Shown piece after piece: positions 35,089-48,734 of a stretch of 64,000 bases of DNA. Position 1 is the stretch's first letter, and each line of letters begins with the position of its first letter. Made by a program: the position numbers and the translations under genes. Origin of the DNA: Kudoa neothunni. Taxonomy: Eukaryota > Cnidaria. Below the pieces are notes generated by a model. The model was given only the letters and a program-made list of their open reading frames with translations, was not told the DNA's origin and searched no databases. Location: contig OZ199839.1 in the NCBI GenBank assembly GCA_964304625.1, positions 2,790,001 through 2,854,000 of the forward strand. The letters run 5' to 3'.

Positions 35089-38000
35089 GTGCAAGATTTG
35101 AATGACGGAAAGTTATTAATTCAATTACTGTTGGATTGTTTGGTGTTTTTCTGCAATAAGTCTGTCTGTGAAATTCCTATAAAAAGGATCATCTTGCTTA
35201 TTAGATTTATTTTGTTGGTAACTATCTCTTCATTGGACATGACCATTAGACGTTTATGTGGATTTCTTTTAGATTATGGTTGGTACATGTTTGGAAGCAG
35301 ATAGCAACCATGACAAATATCGTCAAAATGTTGGACTTGGTATGCGACAACACCGTCTAAATATGTCTAAGAAGACAGAAGATTCAACCAAATCTGCCGC
35401 CACTAATACAGCCATCGGCCAACCATCAAAATTGAGGTAATAAACACTTCGCTTAAATAAATTAAAAATTATTGTCGGTATAGACTTGATGATTTTGTTG
35501 AGTACATGTCAAATGTTTACATGAATCATTTTGGCATCGACATTGGCGACTTTCTGGAAGAGAATGATAAATGTGCTGTGTTTGACCTGCATACCAAAAA
35601 TCTACCCCCAATACTCTACTCATCCATCGAAAATGATAAAAAGGTACTGGATTTTGTAGTGTTAAATGGTGGTATTTTATAATGTGAATATTAAATAGAG
35701 AGTATTTGTTCCATTGTCTGAGATACAGATCAAAGAGGAAAAGTTACGAACCAGATATCCATTGACACATAAAAAGTTGGAATTTGATTTTCTCAACCCC
35801 GCCGAAACTCTCTACCAAAAACTTGTACCGTCGCTGAACAAATATGTTGTATGGGATCTGAGAGCTTAATAGCTGGATAATATTTTCGGTGGTAGGTAGC
35901 AATTTTGAAACTATTTCTCAGTTCCATACCTCATAAAACTACTGCATCTGAGCTGCCGATATTCAGCGAATTGGGATTTCGTAGTAGCGCTGATAGTACA
36001 TCGAGTGGTGGAGCAAAAGATGATCTTAATTTTGCTGCCTCTGGTATGCTGTACTCGATGAAAAAATCTGTGGATAGAGGGCGTCATCAAGTAAGAATAA
36101 ATTATTTCCTAACATCCAATTTAACCGTCTGAGCGAATCCTTATTTATTAATCTACATCGCTTCAAATAGGGTGTGTATAACGCCATTTAGAGTAGTATT
36201 CGAAGTTTAGATGATAAATTTTCCTTCTATATTACATATAAATATTTAAATTAATTTAATATCAACAATATAATATTATAACGGGATTATCTTGTCAGTA
36301 AACTCTTTTCCGATACTTGATCATATTTTTGATAAAAGACTATTTCAATCTTATATATTTATCTTTCAATAAATTGTTTTATCGAGTTATAAAGGTTAAT
36401 TGAATCAAAAAATTCAGTTGTTACTAAATAATAATCTAATATGGCACCAAACGTAATTAATTTGTTTTTAGAGAAACTTTCATTTTTTTTAAAAGTTTCT
36501 TATCTATTCGAAATTGTTTATTTTCGGAAGAATTGTTGTATAATTTTTCCAGAATACATTATCATGCTATTGTCAGGTGCTTTTGATAATATACGTTGTC
36601 TTCGTTTTCGGGCTTGCGGATGTAAGTAGCCGTAGCTAGATATCTTTACCAATCCTTATTTGATTCAAAACGAATTATGTGATAACATATCGAAAAGATA
36701 TATACTTATTAGCTTATTTTATATTTATTCTCTTTACATTTTTTTCGATAAATCCATATAAGATAATACCAGCTAGTTAATAGTTCGATTCATAGCCTTC
36801 CTAAACTTTTAACAACTATTTAAACGAAGAATAAATTATCGCCAGGGCCGATGAATAAGTAATCGCTGCAAAGAACGACGAAATAAATATTGAGTTTTAG
36901 TGAAAAAACAGAGTTTAATTATTTGCCACAACTTCTCCTCTTTAATTTTAGTTTTTTTATAAAAATTAATATTATTTTAAATATAAGTTGAAAATTTGTA
37001 GGATGAAAATTATAAAATATTAGTATTTATCATTTTCTTATATATATATATATATATATATATAACTTGAAATAAAAATCTGATCTTCCTTTTTTTATTG
37101 TCAGAAAAAATATATACTAATTAAATGAAGGTGTTACTCACCAAAAAATTGAATGGCACTGATTATTTGTATAAAATACACTTAATTAATCAAATGTAAA
37201 TATCAAAAAATTATAATAAAATTCAAATCGTCAGTAATACCTAATTGTCAATGTATCGATTATAAACTTAGAATTTGCTGATTTAAGAGTTTTGAAGGTA
37301 TTCAGGAATCATCTCCGTTTTTTATTTCTATCGATTGATACAACCATAAAATTATATACAATGCTTTTTCTAATTCTTTTCTTGACTATTTTTTATACGC
37401 TTGGACAGTTATGTTATTTTGTCTCCTAATTTTATCAAGGAAATACTCTCAAAATCACTATCAACAATTTTACTACTTTTGCTGAAACATTTTAAAAGCA
37501 ACAATTTCTATCAGGTATTAGGCCGCACGCTGTCATCAGTTTGATAGTGTGTTTTATTAACAACTATAATAACTGATTAGTTCGAAACTTTGTGCTATCA
37601 TATGACTTGTGCCAATTTTATCCAACTCGCATGTAAATTTATGGGTTTGGGATTCCAAGATCTTGTTATCAACAGAACCAGGTATCTTACTTACATTATT
37701 ATCATTATTAATTTTATAATTATCTGGTCAATTTTTCGTGTAGTCTTGATGATTATGATTTTCCGTGGTCTTTGAAAGAAGAATCGTTGGAAACAACTGA
37801 CAGAGAAATGGCAAAAGTAAAAGTCAATAAACAAGGGTCATTCTCCTATAAAACCACATTTGAACGTAAAAATAACTGGCGAATATTGCACACACTCACC
37901 AATGTGTTACGAATTCTACAAAAAATAACCAAATTCAAGTCCTCTAGAATAAAAGTAATATACATATGTGCTTACGATCAAAAATCTTGTTTATATGAGT

Positions 38001-38667
38001 TAACTAATTTGATACTAACAATAACAATAATAGATGCTCATATATTATAAAACGTCTCTGTCGCTTCGTAAAATCATCAAGTTGAAATGTAGTATTGTAT
38101 CGTTTTATTCTCTTAAAGTAATCGATTCACAATTGATACAATGACTAATTCTGATTCGGGATTGGCTTTTGTAGTTACTGAAAAGTCAAGTGCCTTTCCT
38201 TGGAAAAATTTGGTGTAAAGGAAATTGGAAACTATTCACTCTTATCTATTTTCTCACTAATATGTGTATCCATGAGGATTGGGTAAATGCTAATAACAAA
38301 AGTATGAATTATCGATTTACTTAATTGTATTTCTATTTTGATCTAAATAGGTATCATGGGTCAAGATGTTAAGGAAGTAGCCACGTTGGGCATAAAAAAT
38401 CCCGCTGAACGTGAACTTAAAATGATGCTCGACACCTACAATCAACAGTATCTAAATCCATCCAACGAATCCCTTCTTATGGAAGAGTTGTTCAGCAGCA
38501 AGGTGTTAACCACCTCCGACCCAGTTGATGACCCCCAGTTTGAGGAATATTTAGAAAATGAGTTTCCAAATGTCGCAATGAAATGGGCTCAGGAAAACGT
38601 CTTTGATAATCGCCAATTTTGGCAACTTTACAAAAATTTTATGATTGTCAATGACAAAGAATCATAA
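35089..38667 (+). CDS. STRIP/FAM40 (Far11-like) STRIPAK scaffold subunit, 5' end missing
   Basis: Core scaffold of the STRIPAK phosphatase-kinase complex (PP2A, striatin, Mob4, GCK kinases). Exons: about 35089-35217, 35273-35436, 35484-35643, 35699-35845, 35896-36090, 37440-37514, 37581-37681, 37744-37954, 38034-38117, 38175-38301, 38351-38667; 569 codons, in phase across every junction. Landmarks in STRIP order: IPIKRIILLIRFILL, DIGDFLEEN, ETLYQKLVPSLNKYV, AILKLFLSS, ILLLLLKHFKSNNFYQ, FETLCYHMTCANFIQL, LRILQKITKFKSSR, LKLLKSQVPFLGKIW, and the C-terminal WAQENVFDNRQFW. Introns are 47-79 nt except one of 1349 nt. The N-terminal N1221 region is not found in 33.4-35.1 kb, so the gene start is unresolved. 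Assignment rests on the remembered vertebrate STRIP1 sequence. Confidence 0.85.
36091..37439 (+). other. 1349-nt STRIP intron, outsized
   Basis: GTAAGA donor and TATCAAG acceptor. It is the only long intron in the gene and holds a (TA)n tract at about 37039-37064. No transposase or exon was recognised inside, so the growth is of unknown origin. Confidence 0.6.
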
Positions 38668-39199
38668 TTGATTGCCACCAATATTCTCGCCCTATGGTGA
38701 CAATTTTGTTTTATTTCTGATATCTGATAACTCTTATTTTTATAATTATTTTTCTTGTTGTGATTTTAATGCTTTATTTATTTTTTTATTTTATAAAATG
38801 CATTACATGCGAATTTTTCGCTTTCCATTATTTAAATAATTACATTAAAACCTCATGGTTCTCTTCTCGGTTATTTAAGAAGAGCGATATATGGTCAAAA
38901 ACTAAGTAGCGCCTGCTATTTTGTCATTGGTTCAAGCCTAAGTAAAAATATTTCATATTTTAGTTTTTAGGTTTATAAATTAATAAGTGGCGAATTTAAA
39001 TTTATTTTTGTGTACACAATTTTCGATTTATTTAAGTAATTTTTTTTTGTTATTTAAAAATAAAAAAATTTAAAACTTGGTTTCAAAATTATGAAAGTGA
39101 CTATTTTATTTGTAAGAAATATTCGTGTGTCATTATTTTTGATAATATTTAATTAAGAACAACCAAAGAACGAAGCGGAGTATCAGGAATGGTTAAATA
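38668..39199. other. 3' flank of STRIP
   Basis: T-rich DNA with several TTTATT/AATAAT strings; no single polyadenylation site can be chosen. No other feature. Confidence 0.4.
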
Positions 39200-40269
39200 C
39201 AGTCGACATTGGATATTGCGTGGGCGTCATACAATAAAATACGATTTTCTTGTGCTTACGTTCGATGATTACTCCTACAAACAAACTTTATTAAAACACA
39301 GATAACATAGAATTCAGTTAAGGAAGAGTTATTAAATTCTGTCAAAAAATCTTGTGATTTTTGTATGTCGGAATCTTGTTATGGATATTTTGTCCCTTAT
39401 ATTCCGACTTCATCCTTTAAAACATAACTAATGTTTTGTAACTACTCGCAAAAGAAGGAAAGTTTCATCAATGTTTATAATGTCTTTAGGACTATATGCC
39501 TTAACCCAATTAGTATTTTCAATAGTCCATGAGTCAATTGATGAAATATCTGTATTCGCAGCCTCACTATGAAACATTTTGAAAGCTATCCCATATTTTG
39601 ACGTGGATTCTGAAAACCACCCTTAACTAGACTTCAAATTTGAAATTTCTCGTTTATTTGTAATTTATAAAGCAACTTTGATAATAACACATCTCAGCAG
39701 AACATTATCATTCGACCATTGTTTAATCATCCAATCATACAGTTCACCATCTATATTTTTAATTTGCCTGAAAAATGTGCCCTCCGTTTAGTTGAAATAT
39801 CCGTATTTTTGAATTTATCTTCGTTAAAGAATTCTATAAATTTTTAAATGACCTTAAACGTGACAATGTTTAAATATTCAAAATAGATCACCACATCACT
39901 CAACTAAAACTTAGAAATTGTCATTTTTTCGGCAACTTTTAATATTTTTATCGAATTATAATAATCAATGATTTCTCTCCTCTCTTAATTATTACATTTT
40001 TAACGAGAAATAATTAATAAAACACTCCTATTTGTAAATAAATGGGTTACTAAAATCGCGACGTGTCTAATAACTACGCAATAAAGGGTTTCCAAGCAAT
40101 AAGGAGACTTTATATATAAGTAAAAAAATTTCTTATTTTTTAATGTTAACAATGTTATAAAATGATAAAACAATAACAATACAAAAAAACTAGGTTTCTC
40201 TCTAAAAAGAATAACGTCGAAATTTTGGAATTATGCAATATCCAGTCACGCAGTATCCAATCTCGACTG
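39200..40269 (-). mobile_element. Tigger/pogo-like element copy 2, internally deleted
   Basis: Flanked by TA (39198-39199, 40270-40271). Ends CAGTCGACATTGGATATTGC and ...CAGTATCCAATCTCGACTG match copy 1's termini. At 1070 bp it is about half length. Minus-strand remnants of the transposase are legible: FSESTSKYGIAFKM (about 39610-39560) and PKDIINIDETFLL with the first catalytic Asp (about 39490-39450). The downstream catalytic half is absent. Confidence 0.8.
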
Positions 40270-40271
40270 TA

Positions 40272-41796
40272 TGTATTTGATGGAACCAATAATTAAATTT
40301 ATCTAATTTCTGTAATCTCTGTTCAATTTCCAACTTAAACTACTTTGATACAAGCCGTATCAATACTCAAAAATTTTTTTTATCCTCGTACAAGATTTGA
40401 AGAGATACATAATACAGAGCGTTAAAATGAATAACTTGATCAATTTTAGGTAGTCTACACGTTATTATGTTAAATAAAACCATCACTCTGATCTAACCAA
40501 TTGTACATTCTATATTCTGCGGAAAGTTATTCAAATGGAATAAAATGAGGTCGGAGGAGTGTTAATGGAAGAACGGCTTCGGATAAGATTTTTGAGGAAC
40601 CAACTTAAATTGTAAAGGAAGTAGACAGTAAACAACACCATAACCAAAGTGCAGAGAGCTGATGAAATTTTGAGCCAAATTGGATCAATAGCTATAAAGA
40701 AGAATTGGGATCTCTAGCCCAACATTAAAATGGATACCTTTATCGATCCAAAGTTTTGACCAAATATTGTTTTTGTTCAATCTGTAAATATTGTAAATAA
40801 ATTTGTCAAAAACTACCAATAAATATTATTTCGTATCATAACAATAATATAACAAATTTTCACCATAAGAATCCGATTTTGTATAATTTAGTATGTTATT
40901 TTTCTAAATTTGTTTCAATTATTAGTTTATCAATAATAAATAAAATCTAGAATACCTTATGAATAAGGTCGGACAAATACAAGCTATACACCAAATGGAA
41001 ACTACTATTTTTAGATTTTTCATCGAAGAAATACAATAAAACTAGAGTGAACTACTTTGGATATTCTCTCCAATCCCATCCTAGAGTAGATAATCCTGTC
41101 TTATCATAGCTGATAGTTTTGTATCGATAACTTCCATTTCGTTTATAATGTGATAACAAAAACCTACATTTCAAGCTTATCAATATGCGAATAAGTTAGC
41201 TGGAATTTACATTATTTTGATGGTTGGAGAATTGGTTCATAATGTTTATAAGTTCTAGAATGAATTAATTAATTTTATAGCGACTTTTATCATAAATTAG
41301 AAATTACCCGGTGGTTTGAATGAAGCGATCAAATTCATTGAAACAGCTAAAACTTATTGTATAAGCCATAAATGTTGTAGGAAGAATATTTTATGCTTTT
41401 TGGGAGTTTTATATTGTAATACACTTATCCGTCAATATATCTGATTGGTTAATAATTATACGGTGACCAATAGCCAGGCATGGGTTATATATGATGGGCG
41501 ATGAAAACTTGTGTTGCTATTTATAAAATTACCAATTAGAACATTAAATGAATAAGATCACTTCAATCAGATAAGCAACTGAATTGTCTTGCAATAGTTT
41601 CATAACCATAACACCCCTGCACATTTGCAGAATTAGCATCAAAGGATGAAGGGGATTTATCACCCCAGTACACCACTATTCTATACGGGATCCATGTAAA
41701 ATAATGTGGTATTTTCTATGGTGATTTAAATATTGTGATAACACGATAAAAATGTAACTTTTAATGTGTAAAGATTTTGGTGATTTGGAAGAGCCA
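40272..41796. other. intergenic, no gene seen
   Basis: AT-rich with no supported exon, transposon end or RNA gene. Confidence 0.4.
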
Positions 41797-42372
41797 TTAT
41801 TGGTATATGATTCGAGAATCCATTGAAGAAGTGAATTTTTTTTCCTCATCGTAGCTAATCTTGATCACTTCATACTTTTCATCTTGATAGAGGTCTATGT
41901 GGGAAAATTTTTGAGCTAAATTTTAGATATTAAATAGGCTAGAACTGACCGAAAACTTACTTGTTTACGTGTGAGTCTGGCGCTAATATCAAAACATGTT
42001 GATATTTCGGATATAAATTTTTTCCCAACACCAAGATATTCAGCAAAGTAATTCAAACAGTTTTCAATAGTGTTATCTGTGGAATAAAATAATGAAGCAA
42101 ATTTAATGACAACTGGAAAGAATCATTACTGCTCGGGCAAAGTATACTATTGGTTTTGTTGTAGTAGTTGATAGTTTCGCTGGCTTTAAGCCAAAGTTCC
42201 ATAAGTAATCATATTTTTCAATAAAAACAATAAGAATGTCCTTAACATTTTTATTAGCTGCGGCAAATAGGAGATAAAACTGCGGATTTATATATATTTT
42301 GAGCTTGTTTGTTGAGTTATAATAGTTATACATTGTGTCAAGACAATTAAATGTTGCGATATATCCAATCAT
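41797..42372 (-). CDS. possible three-exon gene, 162 aa, unknown function
   Basis: Model: exon 1 42372-42111 (starts MIGYIATFNCLDTMYNYY), exon 2 42076-41969, exon 3 41915-41797 ending in TAA. Introns of 34 and 53 nt have GT..CCACAG and GTAAAC..TTTAG ends. The joined frame is 489 nt with phase kept. The middle is helical and hydrophobic (FYLLFAAANKNVKDILIVF); the C-terminus is charged (IDLYQDEKYEVIKISYDEE). No signal peptide and no known domain. A stronger GTAAGT donor 8 nt away would give a short alternative. Support is splice phase and composition only. Confidence 0.45.
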
Positions 42373-43287
42373 AGTTCCTCCCACTTAGACACTTAGATTG
42401 TTGACCGCAATCAAAGTGGACCGATCCGATATATTCAGTTTATCCATATGATGGTTGGTTAAACTGGCTGGAAACTCACTCTCTAATCCTATTTATGTGT
42501 TATTTACTTTAAAATATAAATGAACAACATTTTTTAAATAAAATACTATCTAACTTTGTATAAAACTTTTTTATATTTTAAACAATTATTATTAGAAGTT
42601 GTTTTATGGTAGAAAAACATTAAAAACCAAATAAGTAGAAAATGGATTTAAAGGTTTTAACTCGGACGGATTTGAAAAAGAGGTCATTTAGCAAGTATTC
42701 GCTAGGTTAATACAGGTTCAAATGCCGACCTCACACATCTTGTATAAAATTTTTTTATTAGTTGATATATGTAAATAAAATAATTATGTTGGGTCATCTT
42801 TGAGGTTATCGATTTTTACGATTAAATGAAGAAATTAACAAATGAAATAGCAATTAATTCTTTTTATTGAATATCAGCGATATTTGCACCAACACATGAA
42901 ATGAATGAAACCTTATGAATTTTAAATTGTTATTTTTAGTAAATCAGGCCAATGGTGATAAAGCTAGTTCCCATGTAATATAAAGGTTAAAATATCCAAC
43001 AATAGGATCTTATCGAGTAAAGGGTCATTTTCTGGTTAAATTAAGCCACAATCCATCTAATATGCAAGTAAGCTTATCATAACTTAAGATTTTCGAAATC
43101 TAAAATATATTGTCAGCAATTTCTATTGCGCATTCTTTTGATCGTTTGAAAAACGATATCAATTGTAAAATGCGCCATTTCCAATTGATATCGCGTGCGA
43201 ATCTATATAAAAACATGGATAATTGAGGTGCTGTTATAGCGATTGAATTTTAAATAATCAACTTTTAATCTTCATTAAACAATTTAT
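42373..43287. other. intergenic, no gene seen
   Basis: AT-rich, no supported feature. Confidence 0.4.
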
Positions 43288-44591
43288 TTTTACCCTCTGA
43301 GTAGTTGGAAATTTTCCACCTTCCAAATAAAAATGGTTTAGAGAACTACCACATATTTTTCTTTTAAAAAATTATTCAAAATATCGATAAGTATAATTTT
43401 TAATAAATTATATCGAGTAAATGTTGAATAAATAACCAAAAACAATATATACGACTTTCACGCACATCACGATGTAAGCGTGTCATCCTCTCCGGAATAC
43501 AGCGCTAAACCCTTGGACTCTGATGGCTCTTATACTGATTACTAGGGTTGTCCCGATACCGATGCCAACTTTGGAGCAGTACTTGGTACTCGCCAAAGGG
43601 TACCGATACCAATAAAATTTCTTTTTCAAAAAACCAGTATATAATGAAGAATCGTGTGTGAAATGACATTAAAATATATCAAGGTATCTTTAAATTGACT
43701 CTTTAAAATTATTCTTACATTTTTATAAGTCTTTATGCATTTCACCATTGAATAATAGAAAAAACTTATTAGGTTTGCAGTCTTCATTGGGCCTGTCAAT
43801 AACATATCAGGTAACGGTGAAGTATGCGGCCCCTAAAAAACGTCCCCTTTCGCATGTTTTTCGCGATTTTTTATAATAAAATAAAAGAATATGATGAGAA
43901 AAAATTCAACTCAAAATAATAATTTTAAAATTTTAAGAATTTTTTATCTGACCACGCTCGGATACACATGTAACCTCCACCTTATTTCAACAAACATTGA
44001 ATTGATCTCTAATTTGTTTTGATAATCGTTCATAAATTGGTTCAATTCCATATTTTTTAATGTATTAACCCAAATTTTACAATATAACGTTTAATTATCC
44101 AGGTTTTTATAGACTTTAAGCATGAATAATTTTAAAGCGAGAAGACAATCACGTGCTCTCAAAATATATTTTATTAATTTTCTTATTTTCGTACATAAAT
44201 AACATTAAAAACCATGTTTTATAATTGTTTTAAAAAAATAATCCCTGTTTGTTAGCATTCGTGTTTTCTACGAAGTATTACATCCCGTTGTTTGAAATAA
44301 GACAAATTAACCTAAAATAGTCATATTAGTTTAATTATTTGTTCAAATTAAAAAAATACATAAATAAACTAATAAATACAATCAAACCCCAAAGAAACAT
44401 GAATGTGCGCTGCGCATGCGTACAAGATAGCCTTTATCATTTATTCCAAATTCACTCGATGAATATTTCTCATATCTTATTAGTTTATGCTTATTTAATT
44501 CAAGACAATTTTATGAAATAAAAACGAGGAGCATATTTCTACCCCATTTTTATTCGGAGGGTGTAAATTTTTCAGCTACTTAGGGGTTTAA
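43288..44591. mobile_element. TTAA-type MITE, family M, copy 1 (1.3 kb)
   Basis: Left end (ACCCTCTGAGTAGTTGGAAA, then CCAAATAAAAATGG) and right end read inward (TTAAACCCCTAAGTAGCTG, then CCGAATAAAAATGGGG) are imperfect inverted repeats of about 55 bp. The right flank keeps TTAA and the left shows TTTA. Internal blocks are shared with copies 2 and 3: GATGTAAGCGTGTCATCCTC on the left, GTATTACATCCCGTTGTTT and CCCCAAAGAAAC on the right. No transposase is present. Confidence 0.7.
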
Positions 44592-45893
44592 TTAAATAGG
44601 GTTGGTGCCTCTAAACAAGAATTCTACTGGAGAGATTTTACTAAGATGCCAATTAGAAAGACGCCGTAATATTTTCTTGAATATTCAAAAAAATTTATAG
44701 AACGATTAATGTGATTTGAGCCAAAATATCCGAAAATGTGCAGATAATGCGAGGGGTTCGCTATCATTTTGTTGTTTTTAGGTTTTATCCCTTTTCGCAA
44801 GTAGAGTAGATTTGCATCGATTTGCTCAGATCTTATAAAACTACACTTAGCATGCATAAATAGAAAGAATATTTAAAGCTATAAAATTCGCAATAGAAGA
44901 TAGAGACTAATTTTATTTTTATCATTTTTAGTGAATTTTTTAAATTTTAAGGTATATTGTATCATTAAGCCCATATGAATAATAAACAAAAATTTTCATC
45001 TATATTATTTTTTAATCCGATAGAAGACAACAGTGACGAGTTATTTGTTATATCGTTGTATTTGGCATTCTTAATCAAATTTACGTTTTTAGGAAGAAAA
45101 AATATGACACCATAAACCCCTGACAAGTCACCAATCAACCGATGCTCCGCATCAAAAATATCGGAAATGCTACTAAGATTTGATTTAAAAATTATGTGCA
45201 TTATTTTCGGTTGTATTCTTAGTTTGCTTTTATTTTTAATAAAATTTACAATTAACAGGAAAATAATTATTTATGATTTTAATCGTTTGTTTTTCTATCG
45301 CTTCATTTCGATTAAGCTTGTTGGCAACTTGATTATGAATCACTCTAAAGATATAAGGAATTTTTTAAAATGTTAGCGAAATAATTGTTACATCCAATTA
45401 AAAAGAAAAAGAAAATAAAGTTGATAATTAAAGGTTGTTTTATTATTTTGTGTAACATTTAAATATATAATCAAATGGAATGAGCAACATTCAATGGCAT
45501 TTTCTAAATAAAGTTAAAATAACCAACAACATAAAAATTCCAATACTCACCTTAATCATTACATAAAAAAATGAACTAAAATAATAAAAAATTATTCAAT
45601 ATTTATTCAAGTATTAAAATACCCAAAAAGTATAAAGCAAAAAATTAGTCCAAACGTTATTTTAAGTCGTTTCATTAATAGATCTGAAAAATACACATAA
45701 TATTTTTAATAATAGATAGAATATACATCGCGAGTAACCAACGTCCACGTCATCCTATAAATTAATTCATGTTAAACTAGTGATAATTAAAGTGAAATTA
45801 GTAGTACAATGTCAGAATCAACACGAGGGTCTTTTGGTTTAGTCTGGTCCCTAGAACACAACATAAAGTAATTGTTTCATTCAGGGTAATTTG
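44592..45893. other. intergenic, one doubtful ORF
   Basis: An ATG-started frame of 78 codons on the minus strand at 44965-45201 (MHIIFKSNLSSISDIFDAEH...) is open but has no recognised domain or splice context. It could be a short exon or chance. Confidence 0.3.
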
Positions 45894-47440
45894 TTACTCT
45901 TTGCACGTTCTGAAATCACAATTTTTGATATTGTGTAAATCGCAACGCTATATTTTTGATAGTAGAGTAATTTAACTATAAACATAAATACCTGTTGGCT
46001 ACCACAATCACATTCTTCACCTGGATCCAATATCGCGTTACCGCACATTGGTAAGGCGTTTTTCTCCTTGTTCTGTTGAAAAAATAAAACCAATAAAACT
46101 TGCTTATAAATTCAATTACAGAGTATATGCGTTTCAAATATGTAATATTGGTAATCATTTGATTGTTAAGATAATCAATCGAGCAATTGAAAAATGGTGG
46201 GGCGACATCATATGGCCTAAATAATTTTCAACTAATACGATCATAAAAAATAATCGAATATTATTTTTATGAACTATTAAAAAATATGAAGATAAGGTAT
46301 TAATAATCGTAATTAATTAGCATTGATTATGGAATAAAATGATTTGTTTTTGTTTAAAGATGCTGAGACTTTTATTGGCGTTTCAGTATGCCGATCTGCA
46401 ATATATTTGCGATAATGTACAATCGAAAATCTTACCATGGAAATAAAACTAACTCCATGACACAATTTTTTGTTGGTGTATCACATTCGCAAGTCCCATC
46501 AGCAACCGTTTCAAGACCAATGGAATGACCTAACTGGAGAGCAATGTTGAGACCAAGAAATTTGTATTGGTAATCCATCATAACACCAGACTAAATGAAT
46601 GAATGAATAAATAAATAAATGATTAATAAATCAATTTATTTGGGGCATGTATTTAATATAGATAAATAATGTGAGAATAGCTACTTGGACAACAAGACTA
46701 GAGGAATCCCTTCGGTAGGCCCCACCAATGTACGCAAGACCCGTGTCGGTAACATTGTTTGTCGAATCGTCGGTCCATTCATAGTTACTTAATAAGATAA
46801 CATAATTGCCAGAATTTTTAAAAACTATCATACACCATCAACATGTTCAGATTGGCTGATTCAATCCTCGGAATTGAGTCGATGTATTTTTGAAATTCTT
46901 TGATTGACTCAAGTGAATCGTTGGGAAGTTGGAATTTGTTTTGATTGGTCCATTTTATAATTTTAATAGGTTTTATGAATATATTGTGATTCGATAAAAT
47001 CTAATAGAGGAGAATGTGCGATCACGACCATTTTGATAACTTCTATTGAATTTAAGTTGTTTTACTTGAGATGCCCACAGAAAACTCTTTTCCAGAAATA
47101 GATCATTAAAACGAGGATCATCCAACTAATTATTTAAGATTTGTAAGTAAATTCATTAATAAATTGAATAATCACTAGCTCTTTGGTGAGATAGACAACT
47201 AGATTCAGTCGAATTGGCAAAATGACCTTTTTAGGGTAAGGAAATTTGATAGAGTCTTGACTTTGTTCACCAGCCACAGCATCCAGCTAACATTCGATTT
47301 TATACACATAGTGTAATCATTAATGTTACTTTTTGAACGACTAATCGATTCAACATTATCATAAAATAACATTGACCTATTTATAACAATTTAAAATTAC
47401 TTATCAATGCCAGGAACGTAAAAATAATTTTTGGAACCAT
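45894..47440 (-). CDS. secreted reprolysin-like protein A, catalytic residues lost
   Basis: M12B (ADAM/reprolysin) family, 292 aa, ten exons: 47440-47401, 47340-47330, 47286-47176, 47125-47066, 47000-46834, 46787-46685, 46590-46436, 46216-46120, 46072-45992, 45947-45894. Every junction keeps phase and GT..AG. Exon 1 encodes a signal peptide (MVPKIIFTFLALI). The metalloprotease fold is followed by GLAYIGGAYR, the zinc-helix region ALQLGHSIGLET, CVM Met-turn, the FFNCSIDYL end helix, then CGNAILDPGEECDCG and a last exon RCDLHNIKNCDFRTCKE. At the zinc site the first His and the Glu are Leu182 and Gln183 and the third His is Thr192; only H186 remains. So it cannot be a normal protease, yet the frame and splice sites are intact, suggesting a pseudoenzyme. 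Paralogue of 50178-51752. Confidence 0.82.
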
Positions 47441-48734
47441 GGAAACGAGGTTTTTTTAATAATCTTACTACCAGTTATTAAGAATATATTTAATGAGCTA
47501 ACGAATGATTGATTCATTCAAAGATTTTTAGATTTATTATGATTACTAATTCAATGAATTTGATCGTTCAAATTTAAGCTATAGTCGTGCCTCGGTATTG
47601 CATAATTGATTAAGACCACCAGTTTACCACGCGATACTAAGTAATTTCATATTTTTTTATTCCTTAACCCATTAATAATTTTATACACTGTTTAAGATAA
47701 TAATTTATATATTACTTAGCAGTATAAAAATTTGTGTATGGTTGAAAATTCTAGAGATACTAGGAAACTTCACAATTCTGAGTAGTGCAACATCGAGTTA
47801 CAGATGTAATTAAATGTATTTTTATTAAATTAATTCTGATTAAATATTTTATAGTATATTTGAATAATATATAATAAAATAACAACGAATAAATCAAATT
47901 ACGATGTTTATGAACGATAATTTGAAGTTTACTAAAATAAGAAGGACTTATGAAATTTAGCGGCGAAAAAAATTCTGTAACTAATTTAAATTTACCGTAA
48001 TTGTTTTCAAATAAAGATATTTGTCAAAGAAATCTCATTCCAATTATTTTATTGCTAAAACTAAGGCGAGAAAAAAATTTGATTTATTACAAGTTCTAAT
48101 TATTTATCTTATTTATTTTTTGTTTTCACCTGAAGGAAGCTACTTGCTTACTTGTTAGTGTAATTTTTAAAGAGTATAGGTATTCTTGTAGAACTAAATT
48201 TTCTGTCTAAGAATAAGTCTCTTTTGCAATTATTCACTCAAGAAGACTCAAGAAGGGGTGGGGGTACTAAAATAAATCGAAAAAAGCTGTCTAAATAATT
48301 TCCTTCCGACTGTTTTTCAAAATTAATTGTCCGCCATCACATTCTTTTAGATGAGGGAAATTTCCTGCTGTCTCATAGAATTTAATGATTTACAAGGAGT
48401 GCTTTTACGTAATTTAACGATGAAACTTAATTAATTTGACTTACCTTAATGACCTATATAATAATTTAATTATACTAGAATCACCTTACGTCAATTTACA
48501 ATAATATTATTAATGTTGCTTTTTAATTTTTCAAGATTCTTATTTTAATTTTTTTGTTTTAAATCAATCAACATAAATTTTGAAATTTGATCAAAAAATA
48601 CTTCTTTTATGATATATTTGGAAAACAAGTAGCTGTGCAATATTTCGGGCTTTTCACATATTGAAATATAAAAAAATTTTAAATTTGTGCATAAGAGCGA
48701 AAAGATCAGTCGTTAATAATCTTCATTTTCAACT
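47441..48734. other. spacer between the tandem metalloprotease genes
   Basis: AT-rich; probably carries the promoter of gene A. No coding exon seen. Confidence 0.4.
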
